64,000 bases of DNA from the NCBI GenBank assembly GCA_913055655.1, contig CAJXKA010000001.1, forward strand, positions 62,001-126,000. Reading direction: 5' to 3'. Position 1 is the stretch's first letter, and every line of letters begins with the position of its first letter. The notes under the pieces are model-generated. The model searched no databases. It was not told where the DNA came from and saw only the letters and a list, made by a program, of their open reading frames with translations. Positions 8,748-15,430 of this stretch are shown here, one piece after another. The translations under genes and the position numbers were made by a program. Source of the stretch: an uncultured Oceanospirillales bacterium. GTDB lineage: Bacteria > Pseudomonadota > Gammaproteobacteria > Xanthomonadales > SZUA-36.

Positions 8748-8824
8748 GAATATCGACACCAGTGTAGCGTTTACCGGTGTCGTTCATCTTGATGGTCTTC
8801 CCTTTCCGTGTTCGGAAAAAAGCA

Positions 8825-9466
8825 TCAATCGGCGGCGGCAAAATGCGCCATTTGGTCGGCGTGGGCTTTTTTGAACGCGGGGCGGGCCGTGGCGCGCTGG
8901 ACGTAATCACGGGCCGCCGGGTGTTCGGCCAGGCCGTCGAACCGGTCCACCAGGCGCAGCACATCCGCCATGGCGATGTCGGCAATGGAGAAGTCGCCGG
9001 CCAGCCAGTCACGATCCGACAGTACCGCATCCATGCGTTGCAGCCGGGATGCCAGGAACCGGTCCATCAGTTTGCGGCCCGGCGTTTCCTCGGTGTCGCC
9101 GGTGAACTTGTACAGCGACCACGGCAGGCTCGCCATCTCCACCGAGTTCAACGCCGCGAACAGCCACTGGATGACCTCGCTGCGTCCGCGTGGGTCGTTC
9201 GGCATGAGTGCCGGGCTGCGCTCGCCCACGTAAAGCAGCATCGCGCCGCTTTCGAAGACCGTCTCGTTGCCGTCGGTCAGCCAGGGCACCTGCCCGAAGG
9301 GCTGTCGCGCAAAGTGCTCATCTCCGCGATCGCGGAAGGACACGCTCTCGACGCGGTAGGGCAGGCCGGCTTCTTCCAGCGCCCAGCGCAGTCGCAGGTC
9401 ACGCACGAATCCGCGCGGCATTTCCGGCACCCAGTCGTAGGTGGTGATGACGATCTCGTTGCTCAT
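8825..9466 (-). CDS. glutathione S-transferase family protein
   Basis: 213 residues. The N-terminal thioredoxin-like domain has strands TTYDWVP and YRVESVSF and the cis-Pro/glutathione-binding motif PFGQVPWLTDGNETVFESGA (residues about 55-75). The all-helical C-terminal domain contains the capping motif DWLAGDFSIADIAMADV near residue 150. It therefore probably conjugates or reduces with glutathione in the cytoplasm. No clear catalytic Tyr/Ser/Cys is obvious near the N-terminus. It is monocistronic. Confidence 0.88.
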   Translation of the reverse strand: MSNEIVITTYDWVPEMPRGFVRDLRLRWALEEAGLPYRVESVSFRDRGDEHFARQPFGQVPWLTDGNETVFESGAMLLYVGERSPALMPNDPRGRSEVIQWLFAALNSVEMASLPWSLYKFTGDTEETPGRKLMDRFLASRLQRMDAVLSDRDWLAGDFSIADIAMADVLRLVDRFDGLAEHPAARDYVQRATARPAFKKAHADQMAHFAAAD

Positions 9467-9503
9467 ATTCGGGAGACGCTCCTGGTACCGGGGTACCTTG
9501 TGT

Positions 9504-9974
9504 TCAATGTTCTGCCAGCTGTTTCGCCAAAATTCGGCGATTCTCGTGAATACGTGGCGGCAGGTCTCCGCCGAGTTCGTAAAGCAGGTCGATAATGGTG
9601 GCGAGTTCGCGTTTTGCCGGCAGGTTTCCGTCGCGCATCACGCCCGTCACCGTGGCGTCGTAGGCCTGGCGCGTGGTTTTAAGCTGCCGGAGCGCCTTCC
9701 GGCAGGCCGGGCAATGCTTTGGAAACGCATCGACCCAGAAGCCGTAGTCTTCAAACCAGGTCCTTTGCTCATGGGCCGCAAAACAATACTCGGCCTGGCA
9801 ACGCGTGCACCTGAAATGGGCATCCACGTACCAATAGCGCGGGCACATGCCGTAGTTCTGGCGCTCGATGTCGGCGCGGACCGCGGTTGCCAGGTCGAGG
9901 CGAAGCGCGCCCCAGAAAAAATGCTCCGGCATGTTGGACGGGTTGCTCTGACCGAAATAATCGTCCTGGATCAT
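9504..9974 (-). CDS. zinc-ribbon (zf-trcl-like) protein
   Basis: 156 residues from the ATG giving MIQDDYFGQ; an in-frame start 30 nt upstream is possible. A zinc ribbon is visible as CTRC near residue 55, AYC/FAAHEQRTWFEDYGFWVD, then CPACRKAL near 93. The YGFWVD segment between the knuckles is typical of the 'probable zinc-ribbon' family. The rest is charged and helical. Function is unknown; I expect a nucleic-acid or protein-binding role. Confidence 0.72.
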   Translation of the reverse strand: MIQDDYFGQSNPSNMPEHFFWGALRLDLATAVRADIERQNYGMCPRYWYVDAHFRCTRCQAEYCFAAHEQRTWFEDYGFWVDAFPKHCPACRKALRQLKTTRQAYDATVTGVMRDGNLPAKRELATIIDLLYELGGDLPPRIHENRRILAKQLAEH

Positions 9975-10072
9975 GGCAGGGTGTGATTCAAAGGACCGCC
10001 GCAATTTCGGCGACCCGCGCTTTCACATGTCGTTGAATACTTTCGGCATGCATTAAAACACGGATACGATGA

Positions 10073-10543
10073 TCACCCGTTAGGACGCCCGCCCGGCTGG
10101 TTTTGCAGATCGCGGATCAACGCTTCCATCTCACCGATCTCACGGCGCTGCGCCTCGATAATCTCGTCCGCCAGTTCCCTGACCCTGGGGTCGGAGATGT
10201 TCGCGCGCTCACTGGTCAGGATGGCGATCGAATGGTGGGGAATCATGGCTTCCATCCAGGCGATGTCCGCCACCGTCGCCTGGCTGCGAACCAGCCACAA
10301 TCCGGCGGTCATCAGGCCGATGCCCCCGATGACGATGGCCACGTTCGCGGCCCTGTTCGTGTACATGCGCCGCATGAAAAACAACATCACCAGCGCCATC
10401 GAGCCCGCCATGATAAAGGTCATGAACAGGCGGGTCTGGCTGAACCAGATGTGGTCAACCTGGTAGGTGTTCAGGTACATCAGGCAAAACATCAGCACCG
10501 ACGCGACCGCGATCATCAGGATGAAAGTTCTATAGGGATGCAT
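10073..10543 (-). CDS. DUF305 membrane protein
   Basis: 156 residues. Three N-terminal membrane helices (about residues 6-24, 38-57 and 67-86) precede a short DUF305 domain with the hallmark MIPHHSIAILTSERA near residue 103 and EIIEAQRREIGEMEALI. DUF305 proteins are ferritin-like and often appear with copper and other metal-handling genes; His and Glu side chains may bind metal. The start overlaps the end of the DUF2007 gene by 14 nt, so the two are probably co-translated. Confidence 0.83.
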   Translation of the reverse strand: MHPYRTFILMIAVASVLMFCLMYLNTYQVDHIWFSQTRLFMTFIMAGSMALVMLFFMRRMYTNRAANVAIVIGGIGLMTAGLWLVRSQATVADIAWMEAMIPHHSIAILTSERANISDPRVRELADEIIEAQRREIGEMEALIRDLQNQPGGRPNG

Positions 10544-11372
10544 CGTTCTCTCCTGTGGCGTCCGGGGTTAACGATTTTCTGGATTTCCTTGTAACTTCTT
10601 CAATGTCGTCGTACTCGACGACGGTATCGGGCCGGCCATCACCATCCGTATCGAGTTCTGAGTATTCGAGTTTAGTCGCACTGAAGTGCTGGATTTTTCG
10701 GGTTTTTAATCCAATGGGGTTGAACCAGGTAATGGTATTCACAACACCATCAGAGTACTCAGCGACCTGTTCCATCACCTCGTCGCCGTCAGCATCGATC
10801 AGGCTTTTCGTTGGCAATCCATCCTGATAATGCGTGGTCATTTCAAACCGGCCATCGAAGTCATTGTCATCCAGACCAAGCCGAATCTGCCCCAATCGAT
10901 CATACTCGGCGACCAGGTCAATTCGGCCATCCCTGTTTCGATCAGTTTCGTATTTGGAAACCACCCCGCCCGCGTAGTGCCAACGTTCATCGTTGACCAG
11001 GTCCCCTGTGTAGTCGGTGCCGGTGGTCGTGACCGGCAACCGGTAGTGGAAATGGGTGATGGCGGCGCCAATGACGAAACCGATCACCAGTGCTACGGCC
11101 AAACGCAGTGACGTGGCGTTGTTCTGTGGTCGGGGCTTTGAGACCGGGTCAGGCAGGGGGGCTTCCCTAGCTTCCCAGTCATCAATGATTCTCCTGGCTT
11201 CAGGAAGGTCGCTTTCCGCGACCTGAACCCGGATCAGGCCCGAGGCCGGCAGGTCACCAACCCCACTTTGTAAATGTTCGCCCGCAATGAAACCCGATAT
11301 CCCTTCTTGCTCAAGAAGGTTGAGAATCATGTGTGCTTCAATGGTATCTGCGGCCTGGAATACGGTTCTCAT
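10530..11372 (-). CDS. DUF2007 protein with calcium-loop-like repeats
   Basis: 280 residues. The N-terminal 70 residues form a DUF2007 'signal-transducing' domain (RTVFQAADTIEAHMILNLLE, ending near RRIIDDWEARE). One membrane helix follows (about residues 91-110). The C-terminal, probably periplasmic part has four Asp-rich loops of the DxDxDG type (DRNRDGRID, DDNDFDGRFE, DADGDE, DTDGDGRPD), each followed by a short strand ending in EY or HY. The loops look like calcium sites. It overlaps the DUF305 gene. This fusion is unusual to me. Confidence 0.75.
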   Translation of the reverse strand: MRTVFQAADTIEAHMILNLLEQEGISGFIAGEHLQSGVGDLPASGLIRVQVAESDLPEARRIIDDWEAREAPLPDPVSKPRPQNNATSLRLAVALVIGFVIGAAITHFHYRLPVTTTGTDYTGDLVNDERWHYAGGVVSKYETDRNRDGRIDLVAEYDRLGQIRLGLDDNDFDGRFEMTTHYQDGLPTKSLIDADGDEVMEQVAEYSDGVVNTITWFNPIGLKTRKIQHFSATKLEYSELDTDGDGRPDTVVEYDDIEEVTRKSRKSLTPDATGENDASL

Positions 11373-11460
11373 TGTTATCCAACGTTGGAATCAAGTGGCA
11401 CGGGCCTTGCCAGTGTCCGGGTGCTGAACTGGCCGTGACGGATATGACCTGGCGATACGG

Positions 11461-11709
11461 CTACCAGGCCAATGCGAAGATCCCCATCAGGATCGCGATA
11501 ACGATAGAGGCGGCAATCAACATTTGCCTGCCGAGCTGCGCGTTCCCTTCATGTTCACGCTCAAACTTTTCGATCAGCCGGGCCATGCCGGCTTAATCCA
11601 AGCCTGAACAATGAGTACATTCCGGTTCCTTCTTCGGAAACCATAAGCCACAACGGACACATTTTCTTGTCCGGCGCATCGGCGGTGGCAGAAAAATGGG
11701 TGTAATCAT
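11461..11709 (-). pseudogene. zinc-ribbon/membrane-anchor small protein split by an in-frame stop
   Basis: From the ATG at 11709 the frame gives 38 residues with two zinc knuckles (CVRC and CTHC, 15 residues between them) and ends at TAA (11595-11593). Two codons later, in the same frame, an ATG at 11586 opens 41 residues: MARLIEKFEREHEGNAQLGR then one membrane helix and a TAG. In related small proteins I recall, CPHC is followed directly by such an EKxEREHEGN helix and anchor in one polypeptide. So this is probably one gene cut by a stop, or two overlapping-function halves. Confidence 0.6.
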
Positions 11710-11724
11710 CTCCCCGTTCCTGTT

Positions 11725-12147
11725 TCAGCGTACCTTGTCGCCTGCCTTCAGAACCCACGCCCGCGGATTGTGCTCAAACCCGATCTTCGGATAGAACTCG
11801 TTCGCCGCCGGCGCGGCCAGCAGCACCAGCATACAACCCGGTCCCAACGCGGCGCGCGTTTCGCGCACCAGCTGCCGGCCAATGCCCCGGGCCTGGACCG
11901 ACTTCGACATCGCCAGGTCCGCCAGGTACGCGACATAGCCAAAATCCGTCAGCGTCCTGGAAATCCCCACCAGCTCATCCCCCGCCCAGGCCGTGATGGT
12001 CAGCGACGCGTTCTCCATCATCTGCCGCATCACGTCCGGATCATCCGCCGGCCGCCGCTCCGCGAGCGTCGAGTTGCGGTACAGCGCGGTGAATTGTTCC
12101 AGGGTGAGTGGGGCGTCTTTTTTGTATTCGATGGGGTGGGTGGTCAT
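11725..12147 (-). CDS. GNAT N-acetyltransferase
   Basis: 140 residues. The core shows LTITAWAGDELVGISRTLTD, then YVAYLADLAMSKSVQARGIG, which carries the acetyl-CoA P-loop (QARGIGRQLV) near residue 88, and the C-terminal FYPKIGFEHNPRAWVL. This is a complete short GNAT domain. Substrate unknown. It is one of two acetyltransferases in the first 12 kb, both common in cassette-type accessory DNA. Confidence 0.87.
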   Translation of the reverse strand: MTTHPIEYKKDAPLTLEQFTALYRNSTLAERRPADDPDVMRQMMENASLTITAWAGDELVGISRTLTDFGYVAYLADLAMSKSVQARGIGRQLVRETRAALGPGCMLVLLAAPAANEFYPKIGFEHNPRAWVLKAGDKVR

Positions 12148-12191
12148 GGGCTCAATGGAGTGTAGGTGTCGACTGAGCCGGCGCGGTGCCG

Positions 12192-12413
12192 TTATGCAGC
12201 CACGTGAACGTACTCAACCGAGGAAGAGGGCACCGGAACGTGCTCACCGTGTTCCTGCAGGCTTTGAACATGCAATTCGATGGCCTCGCGTATCAACTCC
12301 AGGGCTTCCTCACTGGAGCTGCCAACAGCTACGCAGCCGGGCAGGTCCGGCACTTGCGCCCCGTGGGAGTTGGGACCCTTTTCGATGATGACGGCGTACT
12401 TCATATCGGCCAT
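12192..12413 (-). CDS. hicB: HicB-family antitoxin (partner truncated)
   Basis: 73 residues (70 from the second Met at 12404). Same plan as the HicB at 4.9 kb: MKYAVIIEKG, VPDLPGCVAVG near residue 22, ALELIREAIELHVQSL, and the same ending SSVEYVHVAA. The shared C-terminus (SVEYV.VAA) shows the two are close paralogues. The upstream hicA is truncated to its last 30 or so codons, so this antitoxin is an orphan. Confidence 0.85.
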   Translation of the reverse strand: MADMKYAVIIEKGPNSHGAQVPDLPGCVAVGSSSEEALELIREAIELHVQSLQEHGEHVPVPSSSVEYVHVAA

Positions 12414-12414
12414 A

Positions 12415-12510
12415 TTACTTCAGTCCCGCTTTTTTGAGGATTGTGTTGAGGGTGCCCACAGGCATGTCAGTGCTTGGTTTTCCGGCCTCGTAGTTAGATG
12501 GAAGCCAGCC
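12415..12510 (-). pseudogene. hicA: hicA remnant, C-terminal end only
   Basis: The frame ending at TAA (12417-12415) reads GKPSTDMPVGTLNTILKKAG then LK. This matches the HicA C-terminus (compare GTVSSIFKQAGWK in the intact copy at 5.0 kb). Upstream the frame closes at a TAG (about 12511), and the RNA-binding N-terminal part with the catalytic GSH is missing. The break coincides with the end of the XRE antitoxin gene, which points to a deletion or insertion junction. Confidence 0.7.
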
Positions 12511-12808
12511 GCTCTACCGTATCAGGGTACCTGGCCACCAGGTGAATGAGCAGAGTGGCCTGTGCGTTTGGCCTGGCGCGGCCTTGCTCCCAGTTTTCCA
12601 GGGTTCGGGTCTTGGTACGCAGGTAGTCGGCGAATACCGGCCGGGACAGGTTTAGCCTTTGACGGAGCGCGACCAGTTGTTCTGGAGTGATTTCTGGAAC
12701 AGGGTTGCGTGCAACCGTGTGGGTGCGCAGGGTCCGTTTGCCCTCGCGGTGGTCTGCGAGTGCGTCGAAGCCTTCGTTGATTTCGTCAAAAAGGTTACGT
12801 TTCGGCAT
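12494..12808 (-). CDS. XRE-family antitoxin-type regulator
   Basis: 104 residues. The C-terminal two thirds is a helix-turn-helix of the NadS/HigA type: ITPEQLVALRQRLNLSRPVF, then ADYLRTKTRTLENWEQGRA near residue 65. Such proteins usually follow a RelE/HigB-like toxin and repress the operon. No toxin precedes it here; the gene upstream is a BrnA-like antitoxin. It may be an orphan antitoxin or a solitary regulator. Confidence 0.83.
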   Translation of the reverse strand: MPKRNLFDEINEGFDALADHREGKRTLRTHTVARNPVPEITPEQLVALRQRLNLSRPVFADYLRTKTRTLENWEQGRARPNAQATLLIHLVARYPDTVERLASI

Positions 12809-12867
12809 CGTTTAAAACTACGCAATATGCGTATGTTAGTCAATGCATGATCGATCTCAGAAAGAGA

Positions 12868-13161
12868 TCACGAAAGTTCTTCCCGCAACACCCACCTCAA
12901 GGTGTCTTCATCAACCGGCTGCTGGCTCAGTGCTTGCCTCAGCGTTTGGTTGATCAGCGTCTGGTAACCGGTGCCTTCTTCATCCCAGCGGGCACGGAAG
13001 GTCGAGAGGATATCGTTGTCCAGCATGATTGTGATGCGACTCTTGCCCTTAGACTCGGACTGGAGTTTCGCCAGGTGCGGAACGTCCTTGGCGCGCTTAG
13101 CCTTGAAGGAGTCGTAGTCTTTATGCGCAGGAGCGCCATTCGGCGGATGTGCGCTTATCAT
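12868..13161 (-). CDS. BrnA-like antitoxin, orphan
   Basis: 97 residues from the ATG at 13161. The C-terminal ribbon-helix-helix-like part matches BrnA: SRITIMLDNDILSTFRARW, then GYQTLINQTLRQALSQ. The N-terminal 20 residues are not BrnA-like and overlap the upstream small gene by 41 nt in another frame, so the native N-terminus may have been lost or the true start may lie further in. No BrnT partner adjoins it; the complete pair lies just upstream. Confidence 0.72.
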   Translation of the reverse strand: MISAHPPNGAPAHKDYDSFKAKRAKDVPHLAKLQSESKGKSRITIMLDNDILSTFRARWDEEGTGYQTLINQTLRQALSQQPVDEDTLRWVLREELS

Positions 13162-13273
13162 TCTCGCGGCGAGCCTTGTTGCTCTCGGCCTTGGCGTCGC
13201 GCTTACGTCCCCAATACGCATCCTGGCCCTTCTTTGCGCCGGAATGCTCGGTTTTCTTTGCCTGGTTTGCCAC
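13121..13273 (-). CDS. small basic protein (about 50 aa), conserved hypothetical
   Basis: A GTG-started frame gives 50 residues: VANQAKKTEHSGAKKGQDAY then WGRKRDAKAESNKARRENDK. The signature KxEHSGAKxGxxAYWGRKxxAKxxSNKxRR is one I recall from small conserved hypothetical proteins in proteobacteria. It is strongly basic and probably disordered or nucleic-acid-binding. It overlaps the 5' end of the orphan BrnA gene and lies 3 nt after the complete brnA. Confidence 0.6.
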   Translation of the reverse strand: MANQAKKTEHSGAKKGQDAYWGRKRDAKAESNKARRENDKRTSAEWRSCA

Positions 13274-13276
13274 GAC

Positions 13277-13543
13277 TCATTCCTGTTCCGGCGAATACCG
13301 CGTGTTCCCCAGTTCCTCGCGAATCACCATTCGAAGCGTCTCCTCAAGCGGCCGCGCGGGGTATTCAATGTGTTTTCGAAGCGCATCATTGATAAGCGTC
13401 TGGTAGTTGCCGCCCCCGGCCTTGAGCACCTGTTGTTTGAAGTAATCGATGATGTCGCCGTCCAGTCGGATGGTGATCCGCTGCTTGGCGGGGTCCGGTT
13501 TCAATACCGGGCCGCGTTTGCCTCCGCTGAAATCTTCACTCAT
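13277..13543 (-). CDS. brnA: BrnA antitoxin
   Basis: 88 residues. The ribbon-helix-helix-type core reads RITIRLDGDIIDYFKQQV followed by GNYQTLINDALRKHIE, which matches BrnA. BrnA binds and inhibits BrnT and represses the promoter. It overlaps brnT by 8 nt, the usual toxin-first layout. The core is shared with the orphan paralogue at 12.9 kb (ITI.LD.DI...F, YQTLIN..LR). Confidence 0.9.
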   Translation of the reverse strand: MSEDFSGGKRGPVLKPDPAKQRITIRLDGDIIDYFKQQVLKAGGGNYQTLINDALRKHIEYPARPLEETLRMVIREELGNTRYSPEQE

Positions 13544-13817
13544 GGCTTACACCCTGGTAGTACTGTTGTATCTCGCTGCGGTCCGCCCTTCGGGCGGATA
13601 TCAGTCGAACGGTGTCCTGATCCTCGTAAGAAAAGACAACCAGCAGAACATTCGACCCCGAATCCTGCCCCAGTGACTTGAATCGCTGCTCATCATGAAA
13701 GACATCCTCAACGGTGAGGGCATTCATGTCTTCAAGCGCGATGACGGCATCCGCAAAGTCGACTCCATGCTTCTTCAGGTTGGAAGCAGCCTTGTACGGA
13801 TCCCACGTGGCTTTCAT
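13536..13817 (-). CDS. brnT: BrnT-family ribonuclease toxin
   Basis: 93 residues from the ATG at 13817 (99 from an upstream ATG at 13835). The BrnT fold is clear: WDPYKAASNLKKHGVDFADA, then EQRFKSLG, VVFSYEDQDTVRLISARRAD and a C-terminal YYQ. BrnT is a RelE-like mRNA-cleaving toxin. The strong promoter just upstream places the predicted transcript start at the A of the ATG at 13817, so I prefer this start. Confidence 0.9.
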   Translation of the reverse strand: MKATWDPYKAASNLKKHGVDFADAVIALEDMNALTVEDVFHDEQRFKSLGQDSGSNVLLVVFSYEDQDTVRLISARRADRSEIQQYYQGVSHE

Positions 13818-13822
13818 CAAGA

Positions 13823-13851
13823 AATGTATGTACAAATGGTGTACATGTCAA
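13823..13851 (-). promoter_or_regulatory. brnTA promoter with palindromic operator in the spacer
   Basis: On the minus strand TTGACA (13851-13846) is followed by a 17-nt spacer and TACATT (13828-13823). A perfect inverted repeat, ATGTACA-N5-TGTACAT, occupies the spacer. The predicted start site coincides with the brnT ATG, so the message would be leaderless. The palindrome is a natural site for BrnA autorepression. Confidence 0.75.
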
Positions 13852-13971
13852 CTGGGTTGGAGTTCACGGGCAAGATGCCTGACTGTCAGAGTAGCAGGCG
13901 CACTCTGTACTTGATGCAGTACAAAGCTTTGAATTTATGTAGGAAAAACTTCCTATCGCTTAGCGTGATCG

Positions 13972-14238
13972 CTAACGGGGCTTTTCCGAAGAAGCCGCCC
14001 CCCTGAACGCACTCGGCGTCATCCCCGTGATCCGCGAAAACTCCCGGTTGAAGTTGGACTTACTGCTGAAGCCGGCCGCGTGCATGGCCTCGGTCACGGT
14101 GATATCCGGCCGCGAGGCGAACAGCTTCTTGGCTTACTCGATGCGGCGGCGATTCAGGTGGCGGGAAAAGCGCTCGCCGGCCTGCTGGTTGATGGCGTTG
14201 GAGAGCTGGCGGTTGGGCACCTGCAGCTTCCTCGAGGT
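13972..14238 (-). pseudogene. AraC-family regulator remnant (HTH tail with internal stop)
   Basis: The frame reads SRKLQVPNRQLSNAINQQAG, then RFSRHLNRRRIE, a TAA (14136-14134), then AKKLFASRPDITVTEAMHAA and FSSKSNFNREFSRITGMTPS. This is the full double helix-turn-helix of an AraC activator, cut by one stop between the two helix-turn-helix units. The N-terminal domain is missing, and the piece is joined to the end of the VOC gene. The gap 13852-13971 between it and brnT shows nothing else. Confidence 0.8.
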
Positions 14239-14597
14239 CATGCCGCTGGAAAGGCGTGATCCGGCGGCGAGGCCAGCGTGATGAGGTTGCCGTCGGGGTC
14301 GCGCAGCTGCGCGAGGGTCGAGTAATCACCCGGAATGTCCTCGCCGAGCGTGATCCCCAAATCCCGCAACCGGCGGCGCTCCGCGGCAAGGTCACGTACA
14401 TAGAGAAACATCACGCCTTCGCCGGCAATCTCTTCGCTGTCCGAGAGCATCAACCCGCCCTGGCCGAACAGCTCCCACTGCACCAGTGAATCCATCGGCC
14501 GGTGATCCGGCCGGCGTCCAAGCAGTTTCGTATACCAGGCTTCGGCTGCGGCGAGGTCCGCGGTAAGCAATGAGGTGTAAATTTTCTGCAGATTCAT
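14238..14597 (-). CDS. VOC-family (glyoxalase/bleomycin-resistance-like) protein
   Basis: 119 residues with a beta-alpha-beta-beta-beta fold: IYTSLLTADLAAAEAWYTKL at the N-terminus, VQWELFGQGGLMLSD in the middle, VMFLYVRDLAAERRRLRDLG, then LAQLRDPDGNLITLASPP. Metal ligands are not obvious. The last residues (DHAFPAA) look non-native because the gene runs into the AraC remnant. It could bind a small molecule or antibiotic. Confidence 0.82.
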   Translation of the reverse strand: MNLQKIYTSLLTADLAAAEAWYTKLLGRRPDHRPMDSLVQWELFGQGGLMLSDSEEIAGEGVMFLYVRDLAAERRRLRDLGITLGEDIPGDYSTLAQLRDPDGNLITLASPPDHAFPAA

Positions 14598-14643
14598 GCG
14601 TTCTCCTCCGGGCCGGCATCGGGCGTGATTCGAGGTGGGCGCA

Positions 14644-14976
14644 CTATTCAGTCGGCGTCATCCGTTTCCAGCCAGATTCCTTGATCGAAGCCATATCCAG
14701 CGGCCTGGATTCGCCACTTGATTCACCTTGCAGCAATGCCTGGCGGAGGGCATCAACATACTCCTGGGCCTGCTGCGCCGCCACCGCAGCCGGCAAGTCG
14801 ATCGGGACGAACAGGTGAGGGGGGTAAAGGTAGTCCTCTCCGGTTTCGTCAATAACCCGGATCTGGTTGACCCGGTCCGCTGCCGGGTCGGGAACTACCT
14901 GGTAGAGCTTCCGCACTTCCAGCGAAACCTCGTAGTCCTTGTTGTCCGTGCAGATGACAAACTTTGGCTGAGTCAT
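14644..14976 (-). CDS. conserved hypothetical protein
   Basis: 110 residues. The pattern KFVICTDNKDYEVSLEVRKL, then YQVVPD, then IRVIDETGEDYLYPPHLFVP is one I recall from widespread small hypothetical proteins, often near toxin-antitoxin genes. It looks like a small SH3-like beta-barrel followed by a helical tail. No enzymatic motif is visible. It lies just after the broken ParE-like gene on the same strand. Confidence 0.65.
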   Translation of the reverse strand: MTQPKFVICTDNKDYEVSLEVRKLYQVVPDPAADRVNQIRVIDETGEDYLYPPHLFVPIDLPAAVAAQQAQEYVDALRQALLQGESSGESRPLDMASIKESGWKRMTPTE

Positions 14977-14991
14977 GGTGATTAATATTGC

Positions 14992-15117
14992 TCAGAAAAC
15001 GCGATCCGGAATCGACTCTGGGTCAACTTTAGCGTGTGTGCATGCCAGGACAGTCACTTCCAGTGCTTCGGCAACGTCGAGCTCGGCGCCCCGGCGAACT
15101 TGCACCGTGTAGTTCAA
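14992..15117 (-). pseudogene. ParE/RelE-type toxin with internal in-frame deletion
   Basis: 41 codons starting TTG (overlapping the antitoxin TGA as TTGA). The first 16 residues (NYTVQVRRGAELDVAEA) match the start of ParE toxins, and the last 20 (VTVLACTHAKVDPES) match their C-terminal strand, normally (V)xVLAxxHxxRDPxxW. The 50-60 residues between, which carry the helices and central strands, are missing without a frame change. The product is unlikely to be toxic. Confidence 0.7.
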
Positions 15118-15335
15118 GATACAAGTTTACGCAGGCGAGCCTTTACCTCGGGCCAGGGTCTTTGGTCCGACGGATGTTCTTTGAGGTCTTGAAGGCGAGC
15201 GTCGAGTAATGCGCGCTCCTCGGGGGAGACAGTTACCCCGGTTTGGTCAAATGACGCCCAGACGGCGCGGATAAACTCCAAACGATCCTTCGCGCTCAAC
15301 GTCTTCACCTTGGAGATAAGAACTGCATCAACCAT
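15114..15335 (-). CDS. addiction-module antitoxin (RelB/ParD-like, TIGR02574 type)
   Basis: 73 residues from MVDAVLISKV (79 from an upstream ATG at 15353). The pattern KVKTLSAKDRLEFIRAVWAS, then SPEERALLDARLQDLKEHPS, and WPEVKARLRKL is that of the 'putative addiction module component' family, which neutralises ParE/RelE-like toxins. The toxin gene directly downstream is deleted internally, so this antitoxin now has no local target. Confidence 0.85.
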   Translation of the reverse strand: MVDAVLISKVKTLSAKDRLEFIRAVWASFDQTGVTVSPEERALLDARLQDLKEHPSDQRPWPEVKARLRKLVS

Positions 15336-15430
15336 GATTAAAGCATATCCCAATTTTTGAGCCCTCGCCCAGTAACGGCCCTAAAACGCACATCACTAAC
15401 AAGAAGCATTGCGACGAGAAACTGGGGTAT

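Noticed and set aside
8574-8824. Larger gene between DUF885 and GST
   Set aside because: No frame shows a recognisable family; only a weak 46-codon ORF remains.
12186-12195. GCATAAC next to hicB as an attC start
   Set aside because: The bases are the stop-codon context of hicB. No closing GTTRRRY core or pairing arms follow within 150 nt.
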